DNA from: Comamonas testosteroni TK102
GTDB taxonomy: Bacteria > Pseudomonadota > Gammaproteobacteria > Burkholderiales > Burkholderiaceae_C
Reading direction: 5' to 3'
Assembly (NCBI RefSeq): GCF_000739375.1
Contig: NZ_CP006704.1
Span: forward strand, 5,642,001-5,706,000
Length of the DNA stretch: 64,000 nucleotides
The position numbers and the translations under genes were made by a program. Positions 45,560 to 54,391 of the stretch are shown here, in pieces (position 1 is the stretch's first letter; the number at the start of each line of letters is the position of its first letter). The notes below the pieces were generated by a model, which saw only the letters and a program-made list of their open reading frames with translations, searched no databases and was not told where the DNA came from.

Positions 45560-45690
45560 TGCCCAATCAAAGAGACAGCGAGGAAGCGCCGCCGCGCACC
45601 GAAGCAGTCGTCCCCCTCCCTCAGCGCGAAGCGCGCAGAGAGAGGGGAAGGCGCGGGGCCGCCCAGGCAAAGTGCCTCAGGGGGTTACCT
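45560..45690 (-). repeat. Dispersed intergenic repeat, copy C (diverged, reversed)
   Basis: Read on the minus strand it begins CCCCCTGAGGCACTTTGCC, then GCGCCTTCCCC, a long inverted repeat around GCGCGCTTCGCGC, GGGGGACGACTGCTTCGG and finally TCGCTGTCTCTT. It shares order and borders with copies A and B but has a larger hairpin insert. It fills most of the urtD-urtE gap. Confidence 0.65.
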
Positions 45691-46560
45691 CCCAAGATAC
45701 ACCTCGATCACGCGCTCGTCAGCCTGCACCTCGGCCAGCGTTCCCTCGGCCAGTACCGAGCCATCGCAAAGCACCGTGACCTTCTCGCTGATGGTGTCGA
45801 TAAAGCTCATGTCGTGCTCCACCACCATCAGCGAATGCTTACCCTTGAGCGTCAGAAACAGCTCGGCCGTGCGCACCGTTTCCTCATCGGTCATGCCGGC
45901 CACAGGCTCGTCGAGCAGCAGCAGCTTGGGCTCCTGCACCAGCAGCATGCCGATCTCCAGCCACTGCTTCTGTCCGTGACTGAGCAGCCCGGCTTGGCGC
46001 GTTACGCTGCCTGCCAGATGAATGGTGTGCAGTACCTCGGCAATGCGATCCCTCTGCGCGCCGCTGAGCTTGAACAGCATGGAGGAGGCAATGCCCTTGT
46101 GGGTCTTGAGCGCCAGCTCCAGGTTCTCGAACACGCTGAGCTGCTCGAACACCGTGGGCTTCTGGAACTTGCGGCCAATGCCCATGGCGGCGATCTCGGG
46201 TTCCTTGTAGCGCAGCAGATCGATGGTGGAGCCGAAGAACACCGTGCCGCTGTCGGGCCGGGTCTTGCCGGTGATGATGTCCATCATCGTGGTCTTGCCC
46301 GCACCATTGGGGCCGATGATGCAGCGCAGTTCACCGGGCGCGATATCGAGGTTCAGACCGTTGATGGCCTTGAAGCCGTCGAAGCTCACATGCACGTCTT
46401 CGAGATAGAGGATGCGGCCGTGGGTCACATCCACTTCGCCGGCCACCACGGGGCGCGCCAGACTGGCGTTGCGGCCGCCGGATTCGGTGCGCAGCGCGGC
46501 TTCGCGCTGCTGGTAGGAAGCCAGGCGCTGCTCGCCTTCCTGCATCAGATCGGGGGTCAT
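45685..46560 (-). CDS. urtD: Urea ABC transporter ATP-binding protein UrtD
   Basis: A 291-residue LivG-type ATPase. An N-terminal extension of ~45 residues precedes ILYLEDVHVSFDGFKAINGLNLDI; Walker A is IIGPNGAGKTTMMDIITG, followed by the long insertion RKFQKPTVFEQLSVFENLELALKTHKG typical of UrtD, the signature-like LLSHGQKQWLEIGMLL and Walker B LLLLDEPVAGMTDEET. Its start overlaps the urtC stop by four bases, showing coupling. Confidence 0.96.
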   Translation of the reverse strand: MTPDLMQEGEQRLASYQQREAALRTESGGRNASLARPVVAGEVDVTHGRILYLEDVHVSFDGFKAINGLNLDIAPGELRCIIGPNGAGKTTMMDIITGKTRPDSGTVFFGSTIDLLRYKEPEIAAMGIGRKFQKPTVFEQLSVFENLELALKTHKGIASSMLFKLSGAQRDRIAEVLHTIHLAGSVTRQAGLLSHGQKQWLEIGMLLVQEPKLLLLDEPVAGMTDEETVRTAELFLTLKGKHSLMVVEHDMSFIDTISEKVTVLCDGSVLAEGTLAEVQADERVIEVYLGR

Positions 46561-47786
46561 GCGCGCACTCCTTCAAGGGCATCGGCAGAAGCCGGCTCGG
46601 CAGCGGCTTTGGCAGCTGCGGCTGCAGTCTGGTTCAACGGATCCCGGACCTGGGCCTTGCGCTTCTCACGCCACTGGCGAAGCTGCTGCGGCAGGCGAAT
46701 CAGTCCTCCCGGCATGAACAGCGTCACGACGATGAACAGCGCACCCAGCACGTACAGCCAGTATTCGGGTGCGGCCACGGTGAGCCAGCTCTTGCCGCCA
46801 TTGACGGCAAACGCGCCGATGATGGGGCCGACCAGCGAGGCACGTCCGCCCACGGCAGTCCACACCGCCATTTCGATGGAATTGCCCACGCTCATCTCGC
46901 TGGGGTTGATGATGCCCACCTGGGGCACATAGAGCGCGCCCGCCAGGCCGCACATCATGGCCGAGATGACCCAGATCGACAGCTTGTAGGGCAGCGGGTT
47001 GTAGCCGCAGAACATGGTGCGCGATTCGGCATCGCGCACGGCCTGCAGCACGCGGCCGTACTTGCTGCGCACCAGCCAGCGCGAGAACAGAAAGCAGCCC
47101 AGCAGCGCCAGCCCCGACAGCGCGAACAGCAGCACATGCATGGCTTGCGAATTGACGGAAAAACCCAGCAGGGTCTTGAAGCCCGTGAAGCCGTTGTTGC
47201 CGCCGAAACCGGTCTCGTTGCGGAAGAACAGCAGCATGGCGGCGTAGGTCAGGGCCTGGGTGATGATGGAGAAATACACGCCCTTGATGCGCGAGCGAAA
47301 GGCGAAGTAGCCGAACAGCCCGCCGATCAGGCCCGGAACCAGAAACACCAGCAGCACGGTGGCGGCAAAGCTGCCCGACAGCGCCCAGTGCCAGGGCAGC
47401 TCCTTCCAGTCCAGAAAACCCATGAAGGCAGGCAATGCATCGGGGCCTGCGGCCTCGCGCATCAGGTACATGCCCATCACATAACCGCCCAGTGCGAAGA
47501 ACAGGCCGTGGCCCAGGCTCAGGATGCCGGTATAACCCCAGATCAGGTCAATCGCCAGCGCGCAGATGGCATAGCACATGAACTTGCCCAGCAGGCCCAG
47601 CATGTAGTCGGACAGGTGCAGCGCACTGTCCTCGGGCACCCACAGATTGAGTGCGGGAGCCACGGCGCAGACCATGGTCAGGGCCAGCAGAAATGCCGTC
47701 CAGCCCTTGCCGCTGAGCAAGGACTCGGGAGCAGGAAGTACCAGCGGTGGTGCGGATGCAGGGGATGAAGAAGTTGACACGCTCAT
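46557..47786 (-). CDS. urtC: Urea ABC transporter permease UrtC
   Basis: A 409-residue LivM-type permease with about nine to ten membrane segments. Family hallmarks: AICALAIDLIWGYTGILSLGHGLFFALGGYVMGMYLMREA near residue 70, RSRIKGVYFSIITQALTYAAMLLFFRNETGFGGNNGFTGF near 165, YGRVLQAVRDAESRTMFCGYNPLPYKLSIWVISAMMCGLAGALYVPQVG and WTAVGGRASLVGPIIGAFAVNGGKSWL. The ATG at 47786 has GGAG four bases upstream and begins MSVSTSSSPASAPP. A 139-base gap containing repeat copy B separates it from urtB. Confidence 0.96.
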   Translation of the reverse strand: MSVSTSSSPASAPPLVLPAPESLLSGKGWTAFLLALTMVCAVAPALNLWVPEDSALHLSDYMLGLLGKFMCYAICALAIDLIWGYTGILSLGHGLFFALGGYVMGMYLMREAAGPDALPAFMGFLDWKELPWHWALSGSFAATVLLVFLVPGLIGGLFGYFAFRSRIKGVYFSIITQALTYAAMLLFFRNETGFGGNNGFTGFKTLLGFSVNSQAMHVLLFALSGLALLGCFLFSRWLVRSKYGRVLQAVRDAESRTMFCGYNPLPYKLSIWVISAMMCGLAGALYVPQVGIINPSEMSVGNSIEMAVWTAVGGRASLVGPIIGAFAVNGGKSWLTVAAPEYWLYVLGALFIVVTLFMPGGLIRLPQQLRQWREKRKAQVRDPLNQTAAAAAKAAAEPASADALEGVRA

Positions 47787-47825
47787 AGCTCCGGTCCAGA
47801 ACGCAATGTTTGAGAAAGCCAGCTT

Positions 47826-47925
47826 TCGCAAGGAACAGCGAGCAAGGGCCTACGCCGGCCGCGCCGCCCCGCAGCGAGGCTGTCGTCCTCCTTGAGGGGG
47901 GAAGGCGCGAAGCGACTCAGGGAGT
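47826..47925 (-). repeat. Dispersed intergenic repeat, copy B (reversed)
   Basis: Read on the minus strand: CTGAGTCGCTTCGCGCCTTC, a C-rich then G-rich inverted pair, GGACGACAGCCTCGCTGCGG and, after a short variable stretch, CCCTTGCTCGCTGTTCCTTG. It agrees almost base for base with copy A at both ends. It lies between urtB and urtC, within the operon. Confidence 0.75.
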
Positions 47926-49539
47926 TCATGTTTCCGCACTGCGGCCCTTCAGGGCAAAAATGCCTTGCGGACGCTTTTGAATGAAGACCACGATGAACAG
48001 CAGCACGGCGATCTTGGCCAGCACTGCCCCGGTCCAGCCTTCCAGCAGCTTGCTGAGCACGCCCAGGCCCAGAGCCGCGTAGACGGTGCCAGCCAACTGC
48101 CCCACGCCGCCCAGCACCACCACCAGGAAACTGTCCACGATGTAGTTCTGCCCCAGATCCGGGCCCACATTGCCGATCTGACTCAGGGCGCAGCCGGCAA
48201 GACCAGCGATACCGGAGCCCAGTGCAAACGCATAGGTGTCGGTGCGTGCCGTGTTGACGCCGACACAGGAGGCCATGGCGCGGTTCTGCGTCACGCCGCG
48301 CACGAACAGGCCCAGCCGCGTTCTGGCGATCATGAAGGCCACGCCCGCCAGCACGGCAAACGCAAAGACGATGATGGCGATGCGGTTCCAGGGCAGTGTG
48401 AGATTGGGCAGCAGCGCAATCCCGCCGCTCATCCAGACGGGGTTTTCCACACCCACGTTCTGCGCCCCGAAAAGGCTGCGCACGGTTTGCTGCAGCACCA
48501 GGCTGATGCCGAAGGTGGCCAGCAGGGTCTCCAGCGGGCGACCGTAGAGAAAGCGGATCACGCCGCGCTCCAGCACCGCACCGACCAACGCCGAGGCCAG
48601 AAAGGCCACGGGAACGGCCACCACCAGATACCAGCCGAACAGGGACTCGGGCAGCCAGCGCTGGAATGCGACCTGCACCAGATAGGTCGCATAGGCACCG
48701 ATCATGATCAGCTCGCCGTGCGCCATATTGATAACGCCCATCAGGCCATAAGTGATGGCCAGACCCAGCGCCGCCAGCAACAGCACCGAGCCCAGGCTGA
48801 TGCCGCTGAAAATCGCCCCCAGCCTGTCGCCCCAGGCCAGGCCTTCGGCAATGCCGGCCAGCGCGGCCTTGATGGCTTTCTGCACGCCGGGATCGGACTC
48901 TTCGGACAGGCGCTGGTTCAACAGCAGCTGCGTCTCCGGCGTCTGCTGGCGCGACAGCTGCTCCACCGCCTTCAGACGCTGCTGCACCTCGTCGCTGCCC
49001 AGCAGGCTGGCAGCCTGGCTGCGCTCCAGCAGAGCTCTGACCTGCCCGTCCTGTTCAGCGGCCAGCGCTTTTTCGATCAGCGGAAGCCGCCCGGCATCAG
49101 GCTCGGAGGCCAGTTGCTCGGCAGCCTTGCGGCGCGCCTGCACATCGCTGCTGCCCAACGCCAGCGCGGCCTGCGCCGTGTCGATGACCGAGCGCAGGTA
49201 ATTGTTGCTGACGACCTCCTCGGCATCCGCCGGGAGTTGGACGGCCTGGCCGGTCACCGGGTCGGTGACCGCGTCGCCGCTCATTACATAGACCTTGCCC
49301 TGGGACACGCGCACTTCATCGTTGGCGAGCGCGCCCAGATAGGCCGACAGGCGGCCGCCGTCGGTCTGTGCATCCGGCGCCAGCACGGCCTGATTGATCG
49401 CCAGCACGCGCTGCTCGGAGTCGTCTGCCGCAGCCATGGCATAGGCCTGCTCGGTCGTCAGTGCGTGACTGGCAAAGCTCAGCAACGAGCCCAGCCCGGC
49501 GGCCAATGCCAGCCTCAATGACTTGCGCAGTATGTTCAT
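47926..49539 (-). CDS. urtB: Urea ABC transporter permease UrtB
   Basis: A 537-residue LivH-type permease with the long N-terminal extension typical of UrtB. A signal-like segment (LRLALAAGLGSLLSFASHALT) is followed by ~220 residues of helical, Ala/Leu/Gln-rich periplasmic sequence, including two related stretches (SSDVQARRKAAEQLASEPD and SDEVQQRLKAVEQLSRQQT). The membrane part has LAITYGLMGVINMAHGELIMIGAYATYLVQ, ETLLATFGISLVLQQTVRSLFGAQNVGVENP and NRAMASCVGVNTARTDTYAFALGSGIAGLAGCALSQIGNVGPDLGQNYIVDSFLVVVLGGVGQL. It matches the usual family layout. Confidence 0.96.
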   Translation of the reverse strand: MNILRKSLRLALAAGLGSLLSFASHALTTEQAYAMAAADDSEQRVLAINQAVLAPDAQTDGGRLSAYLGALANDEVRVSQGKVYVMSGDAVTDPVTGQAVQLPADAEEVVSNNYLRSVIDTAQAALALGSSDVQARRKAAEQLASEPDAGRLPLIEKALAAEQDGQVRALLERSQAASLLGSDEVQQRLKAVEQLSRQQTPETQLLLNQRLSEESDPGVQKAIKAALAGIAEGLAWGDRLGAIFSGISLGSVLLLAALGLAITYGLMGVINMAHGELIMIGAYATYLVQVAFQRWLPESLFGWYLVVAVPVAFLASALVGAVLERGVIRFLYGRPLETLLATFGISLVLQQTVRSLFGAQNVGVENPVWMSGGIALLPNLTLPWNRIAIIVFAFAVLAGVAFMIARTRLGLFVRGVTQNRAMASCVGVNTARTDTYAFALGSGIAGLAGCALSQIGNVGPDLGQNYIVDSFLVVVLGGVGQLAGTVYAALGLGVLSKLLEGWTGAVLAKIAVLLFIVVFIQKRPQGIFALKGRSAET

Positions 49540-49580
49540 AGGAATTTCAGGTTTCTAGCGCTGCAGCCCTTGTCAATAAA

Positions 49581-49594
49581 GCGCAAGCAGCTAT
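49581..49594 (+). repeat. Short dispersed repeat GCGCAAGCAGCTAT
   Basis: An exact 14-base match to the copies at 45502-45515 and 5533-5546, here in the urtA-urtB gap and preceded by AATAAA. Confidence 0.7.
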
Positions 49595-49601
49595 CTCTTC
49601 A

Positions 49602-49633
49602 GGACTGGAGAGCCCACCAGACCTCTCCAGTCC
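49602..49633 (-). promoter_or_regulatory. 11-base-pair stem-loop between urtA and urtB
   Basis: GGACTGGAGAG (49602-49612) pairs perfectly with CTCTCCAGTCC (49623-49633) across a ten-base loop, starting 11 bases after the urtA stop. No T-run follows, so it is not a classical terminator. Stable hairpins after a binding-protein gene often protect its mRNA end and allow more receptor than permease; that role is inferred. Confidence 0.7.
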
Positions 49634-49644
49634 GAGGGAGCGAA

Positions 49645-50913
49645 TCAGGAGCTCTTGCCGTTGGGCTCATCCTTCTTCTTGTCGTTGCCTTCGATATACG
49701 GGCTCCAGGGCTGGGCCTTGATCGGGCCCTTGGTCTTCCAGACCACGCTGAACTGGCCGTCTGCCTTGATCTCGCCGACCATCACGGGCTTGTGCAGATG
49801 GTGGTTCTTCTCGTCCATCTTCAGGGTGAAGCCGCTGGGTGCGGCAAAGGTCTGGCCGGCCATGGCGGCAATCACCTTGTCGGTATCCGTGCTCTTGGCT
49901 TTTTCCACGGCCTGCTTCCACATGTGGATGCCAACCCAGGTGGCTTCCATCGGGTCGTTGGTCAGCGGCTTGTCCTTGTGGCCGGCGATGTTCTTGGCCT
50001 TGGCGTAATCGCCCCACTGCTTGATGAAGGCCGTGTTGGTCGGGTTCTTCACACTCATGAAGTAGTTCCATGCCGCCAGGTGACCGACCAGAGGCTTGGT
50101 GTCCACGCCGCGCAGCTCTTCCTCACCCACGCTGAAGGCCACCACCGGCACGTCCTTGGCCTTGAGGCCGGCATTGCCCAGCTCCTTGTAGAAGGGCACG
50201 TTGGAGTCGCCGTTGATGGTCGAGATCACGGCGGTCTTGCCACCGGTGGAGAACTTCTTCACATCGGCCACGATGGTCTGGTAGTCGCTGTGGCCGAAGG
50301 GAGTGTAGGTTTCCATGATGTCGGAATCCTTCACGCCCTTGGACTTGAGGAAGGCACGCAGAATCTTGTTGGTGGTGCGTGGGTACACATAGTCCGTGCC
50401 CAGCAGCACAAAGCGCTTGGCACCGCCGCCTTCCTTGCTCATCAGGTACTCGACAGCGGGAATCGCCTGCTGGTTGGGCGCGGCACCGGTGTAGAAGACG
50501 TTCTTGGAGAGTTCCTCGCCCTCGTACTGCACGGGGTAGAACAGCAGACCGTTGTTCTGCTCGAACACCGGCAGCACGGATTTGCGCGACACGCTGGTCC
50601 AGCAGCCGAAGACCACGGCCACCTTGTCCTGGGTGATCAGCTGTTTGGCTTTTTCGGCAAACAGCGGCCAGTTGGAGGCGGGGTCCACCACCACGGGCTC
50701 CAGCTTCTTGCCCATCACGCCGCCCTTGGCGTTGATGTCGTCGATGGCCATCAGCACCGTGTCCTTGAGCACGGTCTCCGAGATCGCCATGGTGCCCGAG
50801 AGGCTGTGCAGCACCCCGACCTTGATGGTGTCTGCAGCCAGCACCTGAGAAGTCAACCCCAGGCCCAGAGCCATGGATGCAGCCAGTGTTGTGAGGGTTC
50901 CGCGACGATTCAT
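49645..50913 (-). CDS. urtA: Urea ABC transporter substrate-binding protein UrtA
   Basis: A 422-residue periplasmic urea receptor (LivJ fold). The signal peptide ends near TSQVLAADTIKVGVLHSLSGTMAISETVLKDTVLMAIDDINAKGGVMGKKLEPVVVDPASNWPLFAEKA, a highly typical UrtA start. Later motifs include VFGCWTSVSRKSVLPVFEQNNGLLFYPVQYEGEE, YTGAAPNQQAIPAVEYL, FVLLGTDYVYPRTTNKIL and DPMEATWVGIHMWKQAVEKA. The ATG at 50913 is used, with GGGAG upstream. A sigma-54 promoter lies 53-68 bases before the start, so nitrogen control is expected. Confidence 0.97.
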   Translation of the reverse strand: MNRRGTLTTLAASMALGLGLTSQVLAADTIKVGVLHSLSGTMAISETVLKDTVLMAIDDINAKGGVMGKKLEPVVVDPASNWPLFAEKAKQLITQDKVAVVFGCWTSVSRKSVLPVFEQNNGLLFYPVQYEGEELSKNVFYTGAAPNQQAIPAVEYLMSKEGGGAKRFVLLGTDYVYPRTTNKILRAFLKSKGVKDSDIMETYTPFGHSDYQTIVADVKKFSTGGKTAVISTINGDSNVPFYKELGNAGLKAKDVPVVAFSVGEEELRGVDTKPLVGHLAAWNYFMSVKNPTNTAFIKQWGDYAKAKNIAGHKDKPLTNDPMEATWVGIHMWKQAVEKAKSTDTDKVIAAMAGQTFAAPSGFTLKMDEKNHHLHKPVMVGEIKADGQFSVVWKTKGPIKAQPWSPYIEGNDKKKDEPNGKSS

Positions 50914-50965
50914 TTCAGCACTCCCAGGAGGTTTTGTTCGGTCACATTGACCGCAGAACCTGAAG

Positions 50966-50981
50966 TGCAATTACCGTGCCA
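50966..50981 (-). promoter_or_regulatory. Sigma-54 promoter of the urtABCDE operon
   Basis: On the minus strand TGGCACGGTAATTGCA, a complete match to the consensus TGGCACG-N4-TTGCW with GG and GC exactly ten bases apart. Predicted start of transcription is near 50955, leaving a leader of about 42 bases before urtA. Confidence 0.85.
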
Positions 50982-51087
50982 GCCCCCTGCGGCACGGCCT
51001 GAAAGCCGCCGGAATCGGCGCCGCTGCCTCTTTTGGGTCAGATGCGGCCCGGACGCGTCTTCCTGCGCTCAGCAACGTCCGTCAGCA

Positions 51088-51113
51088 AGCACCATTGCAG
51101 TGCCCCATGCACC
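51088..51113. promoter_or_regulatory. NtrC-like box and half-site upstream of urtA
   Basis: AGCACCATTGCAGTGCC (51088-51104) matches the NtrC box TGCACCA-N3-TGGTGCA at 10 of 14 specified bases. A further half-site, TGCACC, lies at 51108-51113. They stand about 107 bases upstream of the sigma-54 promoter, a normal enhancer distance. Confidence 0.6.
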
Positions 51114-51162
51114 AGATGCAGACCGCACCGGGCCGCAGGCACTATTGAAGTGCATGACCGCC

Positions 51163-52557
51163 TCAGTCGGTCGGGATGCAGGCCGGCAGCGCTGCGCTGC
51201 GCAGCTTTCCGGGATTGAGCAGATTCAGGGGGTCGAAATCGGCCTTGGTCTGCAACAGCGCGGGATCGAGCTGGTTGTTGGCCTTGCCGTCTTCCACCAC
51301 GTAGACATGCGGATTGTTGATCTGCACGCCATGCTTGCGATAGATGTCCATGATCGCGTTGAGCCGCTCGGCCGAGCTGAAGCGCACCAGCTCCAGCCCG
51401 CTGCAGTTGAACTGTCCCTCCTTGGTGCGCAGAAACTCCAGATGGAACAGGACCTCGTCACCGAGCTCGCTGCGCAAGGCCTTGAGCTGCTCGCCAAACC
51501 TTGCGGGGTTGTAGCCGGTCTGCAGATAGGTCAGCTCCCGGTCCAGCTTCAGCGCATGCAGGGTCGTATGGTTCCAGCAATACTCGATCAGCGATTTGTA
51601 GCCCGCAGCCGGCTGCGCAGACCAGCGCCCGCGCTCGCAGTAGCTGAGGGTGCCGCCGTGACGCTCCAGCAATAGCTGCATGGCCTCCTCGGCTTCGGGT
51701 GCCACCAGCGCGATGACCGCGTGGCAGCCCGGGGGCAGATGCTCGGCCAGACTGGTGAAATAGGCCGGCACCGGAGCCGCCACCAGGCTCAGCTCCTTCT
51801 TGCGGATGCCAGGAGCATTGCCCAGCTGCTGCGCAAAGCCCAGCGCCTCGTCAAAACCCGTGAACGTGGCAATGCATTCCGTCCAGTTCGTAGCATCTGC
51901 CAGCGCCACTTCGAGCTCGAGCACGATGCCGGTCGTGCCATAGGTATGGTGCAGACGCATGGCATCGGCACCGCGCAGTTCCAGAATGCGGGGCTCGGCC
52001 TCCACCGTCATCACGCGCGCAGCCAGCACATTGCCCGCAGAGGCGAGCGGCCCGTAGGTGATGGAGCCGGCACCGCCGAAGCCTCCGCCGAACAGTCCGC
52101 CCAGGGTGGCGCTGCGATAGGTGGACGGCAGCCAGCGCAGCTCCTGCCCCTGCTCGCGCGCCAGCTGGTCAAAGTCCGCCAGACGTATGCCGGCCTGTGC
52201 CCGGCCCACACTGCCGCGCACCCAGCACAGGCTGTTGTAGCCGCTCAGATCCAGGATCAGGCCGCCGTGCAGCGGCGTGCTCTGGCCGTAGTTGCCGGTG
52301 CCGCTGCCGCGCAGCGTGATGGGAACGCCCCGACGCGCGCAATGGGCCACGACCTGGGCAATCTCGGCCTCGGTGCGCGGACGCACCGCAATGTCGCCGC
52401 GCTTGCCCTGCAGGGCCTGCTTCAGAACCGGACTGAACCAGGAAAAATCCTGGGACAGGCGCGACACTTTCAGGGAGTCGGTGATCCAGTCCAGCGCAGG
52501 CAAGACGCTGGCCAGCTGGCTGCTGTTCTCGGCAATCGAATGGGTGTTCATGGTCAT
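51163..52557 (-). CDS. FAD-binding oxidase/dehydrogenase (FAD_binding_4 family)
   Basis: A 464-residue flavoprotein of the glycolate/D-lactate dehydrogenase type. The PP-loop FAD domain is visible as DIAVRPRTEAEIAQVVAHCARRGVPITLRGSGTGNYGQSTPLHGGLILDLSGYN near residue 55, then WLPSTYRSATLGGLFGGGFGGAGSITYG and HTYGTTGIVLELEVAL. The C-terminus ends with NNQLDPALLQTKADFDPLNLLNPGKL, the usual family ending. It is the last gene of the minus-strand nine-gene run, 85 bases after the ABC permease. It probably oxidises a hydroxy acid or amine-derived product of that pathway. Starts at 52557 and 52551 are equally possible. Confidence 0.88.
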   Translation of the reverse strand: MTMNTHSIAENSSQLASVLPALDWITDSLKVSRLSQDFSWFSPVLKQALQGKRGDIAVRPRTEAEIAQVVAHCARRGVPITLRGSGTGNYGQSTPLHGGLILDLSGYNSLCWVRGSVGRAQAGIRLADFDQLAREQGQELRWLPSTYRSATLGGLFGGGFGGAGSITYGPLASAGNVLAARVMTVEAEPRILELRGADAMRLHHTYGTTGIVLELEVALADATNWTECIATFTGFDEALGFAQQLGNAPGIRKKELSLVAAPVPAYFTSLAEHLPPGCHAVIALVAPEAEEAMQLLLERHGGTLSYCERGRWSAQPAAGYKSLIEYCWNHTTLHALKLDRELTYLQTGYNPARFGEQLKALRSELGDEVLFHLEFLRTKEGQFNCSGLELVRFSSAERLNAIMDIYRKHGVQINNPHVYVVEDGKANNQLDPALLQTKADFDPLNLLNPGKLRSAALPACIPTD

Positions 52558-52642
52558 GGCGCAAAAAAACAAGGCGTGAGTCGGCCCATATGCCGCGCAG
52601 TGCGGGCATGACGGGAGCAGAAATGAGCAAAGGGGTAAAGCG

Positions 52643-53548
52643 CTAGTCGCTACCGGATTCGCTGGCATGCCAGCCGCCCAGCGCCCGGCGTGTGCACCAG
52701 GCCATGAGCACGAACAGCGCCACGCCGGTCAGCGAAATCAGCAGCAGTGCGGCGAACATGCGCGGGATGTTGAGCTGAAAGCCCGCTTGCAGGATCTGGT
52801 AGGCAAGACCCGCCCCCTGCCCGCCGGTTCCGGCAACAAACTCGGCCACCACGGCACCTATCAACGCCAGGCCGCTGGAGATGCGCAGCCCCCCGAAGAA
52901 ATAGGGCAAGGCACTGGGAATGCGCAAGCGCATCAGCACCTGCAGGCGCGTGGCCCGGTTGAGCTTGAAGTAGGCCAGCAGATCCGGCTCCACACTGCGC
53001 AGGCCCAGCGTGGTGTTGCTGATGATGGGAAACAGCGCCACCAGCGCCGCACAGATCACCATGGACAGCACCGGGTCCTTGACCCAGATGATGATCAGCG
53101 GCGCCACGGCCACGATAGGCGTCACCTGCAGCAGCACGGCATAGGGAAACAAGGCCGTCTCGATCAGCTTGCTCTGCACGAATACAAAGCTGATCAGGAC
53201 GCCCGCCACGGTGGCCAGGGCAAAGGCCAGCAAGGTGATCTTGACGGTGACCCACAGGGACAGGCCGAGTGCCACCCAGTCCGTCATCAGGGTCTGCAGC
53301 ATCAGCAGAGGCGAAGGCACCAGATAAGGCGGCAACTCCAGCCCCGTCACCAGGGCCTGCCAGACCAGCAGCAGCACAAGGCCCACCAGCGCCGGCAAAA
53401 GCACGCGCTGCACCTTGGGCTGAAGCAGCCAGGGGGTGGCCGCCTTGCCGGACTTGGCGGCAGCCACCGCACGCGCGCCGGTCGCGGCAGACCTGCTGTC
53501 GGCGGCCCTGGCCGCATCATCGGGAATGGAAGCGGGCAAGGCGCTCAT
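52643..53548 (-). CDS. ABC transporter permease (SsuC/TauC/ThiX-like)
   Basis: A 301-residue permease with about six membrane helices after a ~45-residue Ala-rich cytoplasmic start. It has the inner-membrane-component EAA-type loop near LLAYFKLNRATRLQVLMRLRIPSALPYFFGGLRISSGLALIGAVVAEFVAG. The family transports sulfonates, nitrate, pyrimidine and hydroxymethylpyrimidine precursors. The ATG at 53548 overlaps the ATPase stop by four bases and has GGAGGAGAG upstream. Confidence 0.93.
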   Translation of the reverse strand: MSALPASIPDDAARAADSRSAATGARAVAAAKSGKAATPWLLQPKVQRVLLPALVGLVLLLVWQALVTGLELPPYLVPSPLLMLQTLMTDWVALGLSLWVTVKITLLAFALATVAGVLISFVFVQSKLIETALFPYAVLLQVTPIVAVAPLIIIWVKDPVLSMVICAALVALFPIISNTTLGLRSVEPDLLAYFKLNRATRLQVLMRLRIPSALPYFFGGLRISSGLALIGAVVAEFVAGTGGQGAGLAYQILQAGFQLNIPRMFAALLLISLTGVALFVLMAWCTRRALGGWHASESGSD

Positions 53549-54357
53549 GACAGACTCTCCTCCACAATGGCACTGGCGCGCAGCAGGCTCGATTGCAACT
53601 GCTGCGCATGGCGGGCGAACTCGGGGCCGAGCATGAAATCGGCAGGCCGAGGATAGGGGGCATCGATGCGAAACTCCTCCACCACCCGTCCCGGCCTGGC
53701 CGCCATCATCACCACCCGGCTGGACAGAAAGACGGCCTCGTGGAGGGAGTGGGTGACAAAGATCACCGTCAGCTTCTTCTTGCTCCAAAGCTCCAACAAC
53801 TCCGCGTCCAGCTTGTGGCGCGTGATCTCGTCGAGCGCGCCGAAAGGCTCATCCATCAGCAGCAGATCGGGCTCGGTCACCAGGCCGCGGGCAATCGAGA
53901 CGCGCATCTGCATGCCTCCGGACAACTCGCGCGGCAGGGCCTTGGCAAAGCGTGCCAGACCCACCAGTTGCAGTGCCTCCGCGACGCGCGCATCGGCCTC
54001 TGCACGCGGCACACCAGCCAGATCCAGCGGCAGCCGCACATTGGTATGCACGCTGGACCAGGGCATGAGCGTGGGCTGCTGAAAGACAAACGCCATCTTC
54101 TTGCCGCCGGCCTGCAGCTGCGGCACCGGCTTGCGCCAGAGCAGCAGTCTGCCGTCGCTGGGCTCGAGCAGACCCGCAACCATCTTGAGCAAGGTGCTCT
54201 TGCCGCAGCCCGAGGGGCCGAGCAAGGTCACGAACTCCCCCTCTTCGATGCGCAGGTCGACGGGCAGCAGCGCCTGCGTGCCGCCGGGATAGGTTTTCTC
54301 TGCAGACAGCACCTCCACTGCGGGAATTGCTGCTGCGGGAATATCAGAGCCGCTCAT
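53545..54357 (-). CDS. ABC transporter ATP-binding protein (SsuB/TauB-like)
   Basis: A 270-residue ATPase: Walker A LLGPSGCGKSTLLKMVAGLL, Q-loop VFQQPTLMPWSSVHTN, signature LSGGMQMRVSIARGL, Walker B LLLMDEPFGALDEITR and the H-loop VTHSLHEAVFLSSRVVMM. It belongs to the nitrate/sulfonate/taurine class, which matches the permease and NMT1-like receptor encoded beside it. It starts 34 bases after the receptor gene. Confidence 0.95.
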   Translation of the reverse strand: MSGSDIPAAAIPAVEVLSAEKTYPGGTQALLPVDLRIEEGEFVTLLGPSGCGKSTLLKMVAGLLEPSDGRLLLWRKPVPQLQAGGKKMAFVFQQPTLMPWSSVHTNVRLPLDLAGVPRAEADARVAEALQLVGLARFAKALPRELSGGMQMRVSIARGLVTEPDLLLMDEPFGALDEITRHKLDAELLELWSKKKLTVIFVTHSLHEAVFLSSRVVMMAARPGRVVEEFRIDAPYPRPADFMLGPEFARHAQQLQSSLLRASAIVEESLS

Positions 54358-54391
54358 AGTTGCCTTTCGCTGCTGCTGCCAGCCCATGCCC

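Noticed and set aside
49570..51675. A 701-codon plus-strand open frame opposite urtA and the FAD oxidase
   Set aside because: Antisense shadow: low-complexity composition, no motif, and the minus strand holds well-recognised genes.
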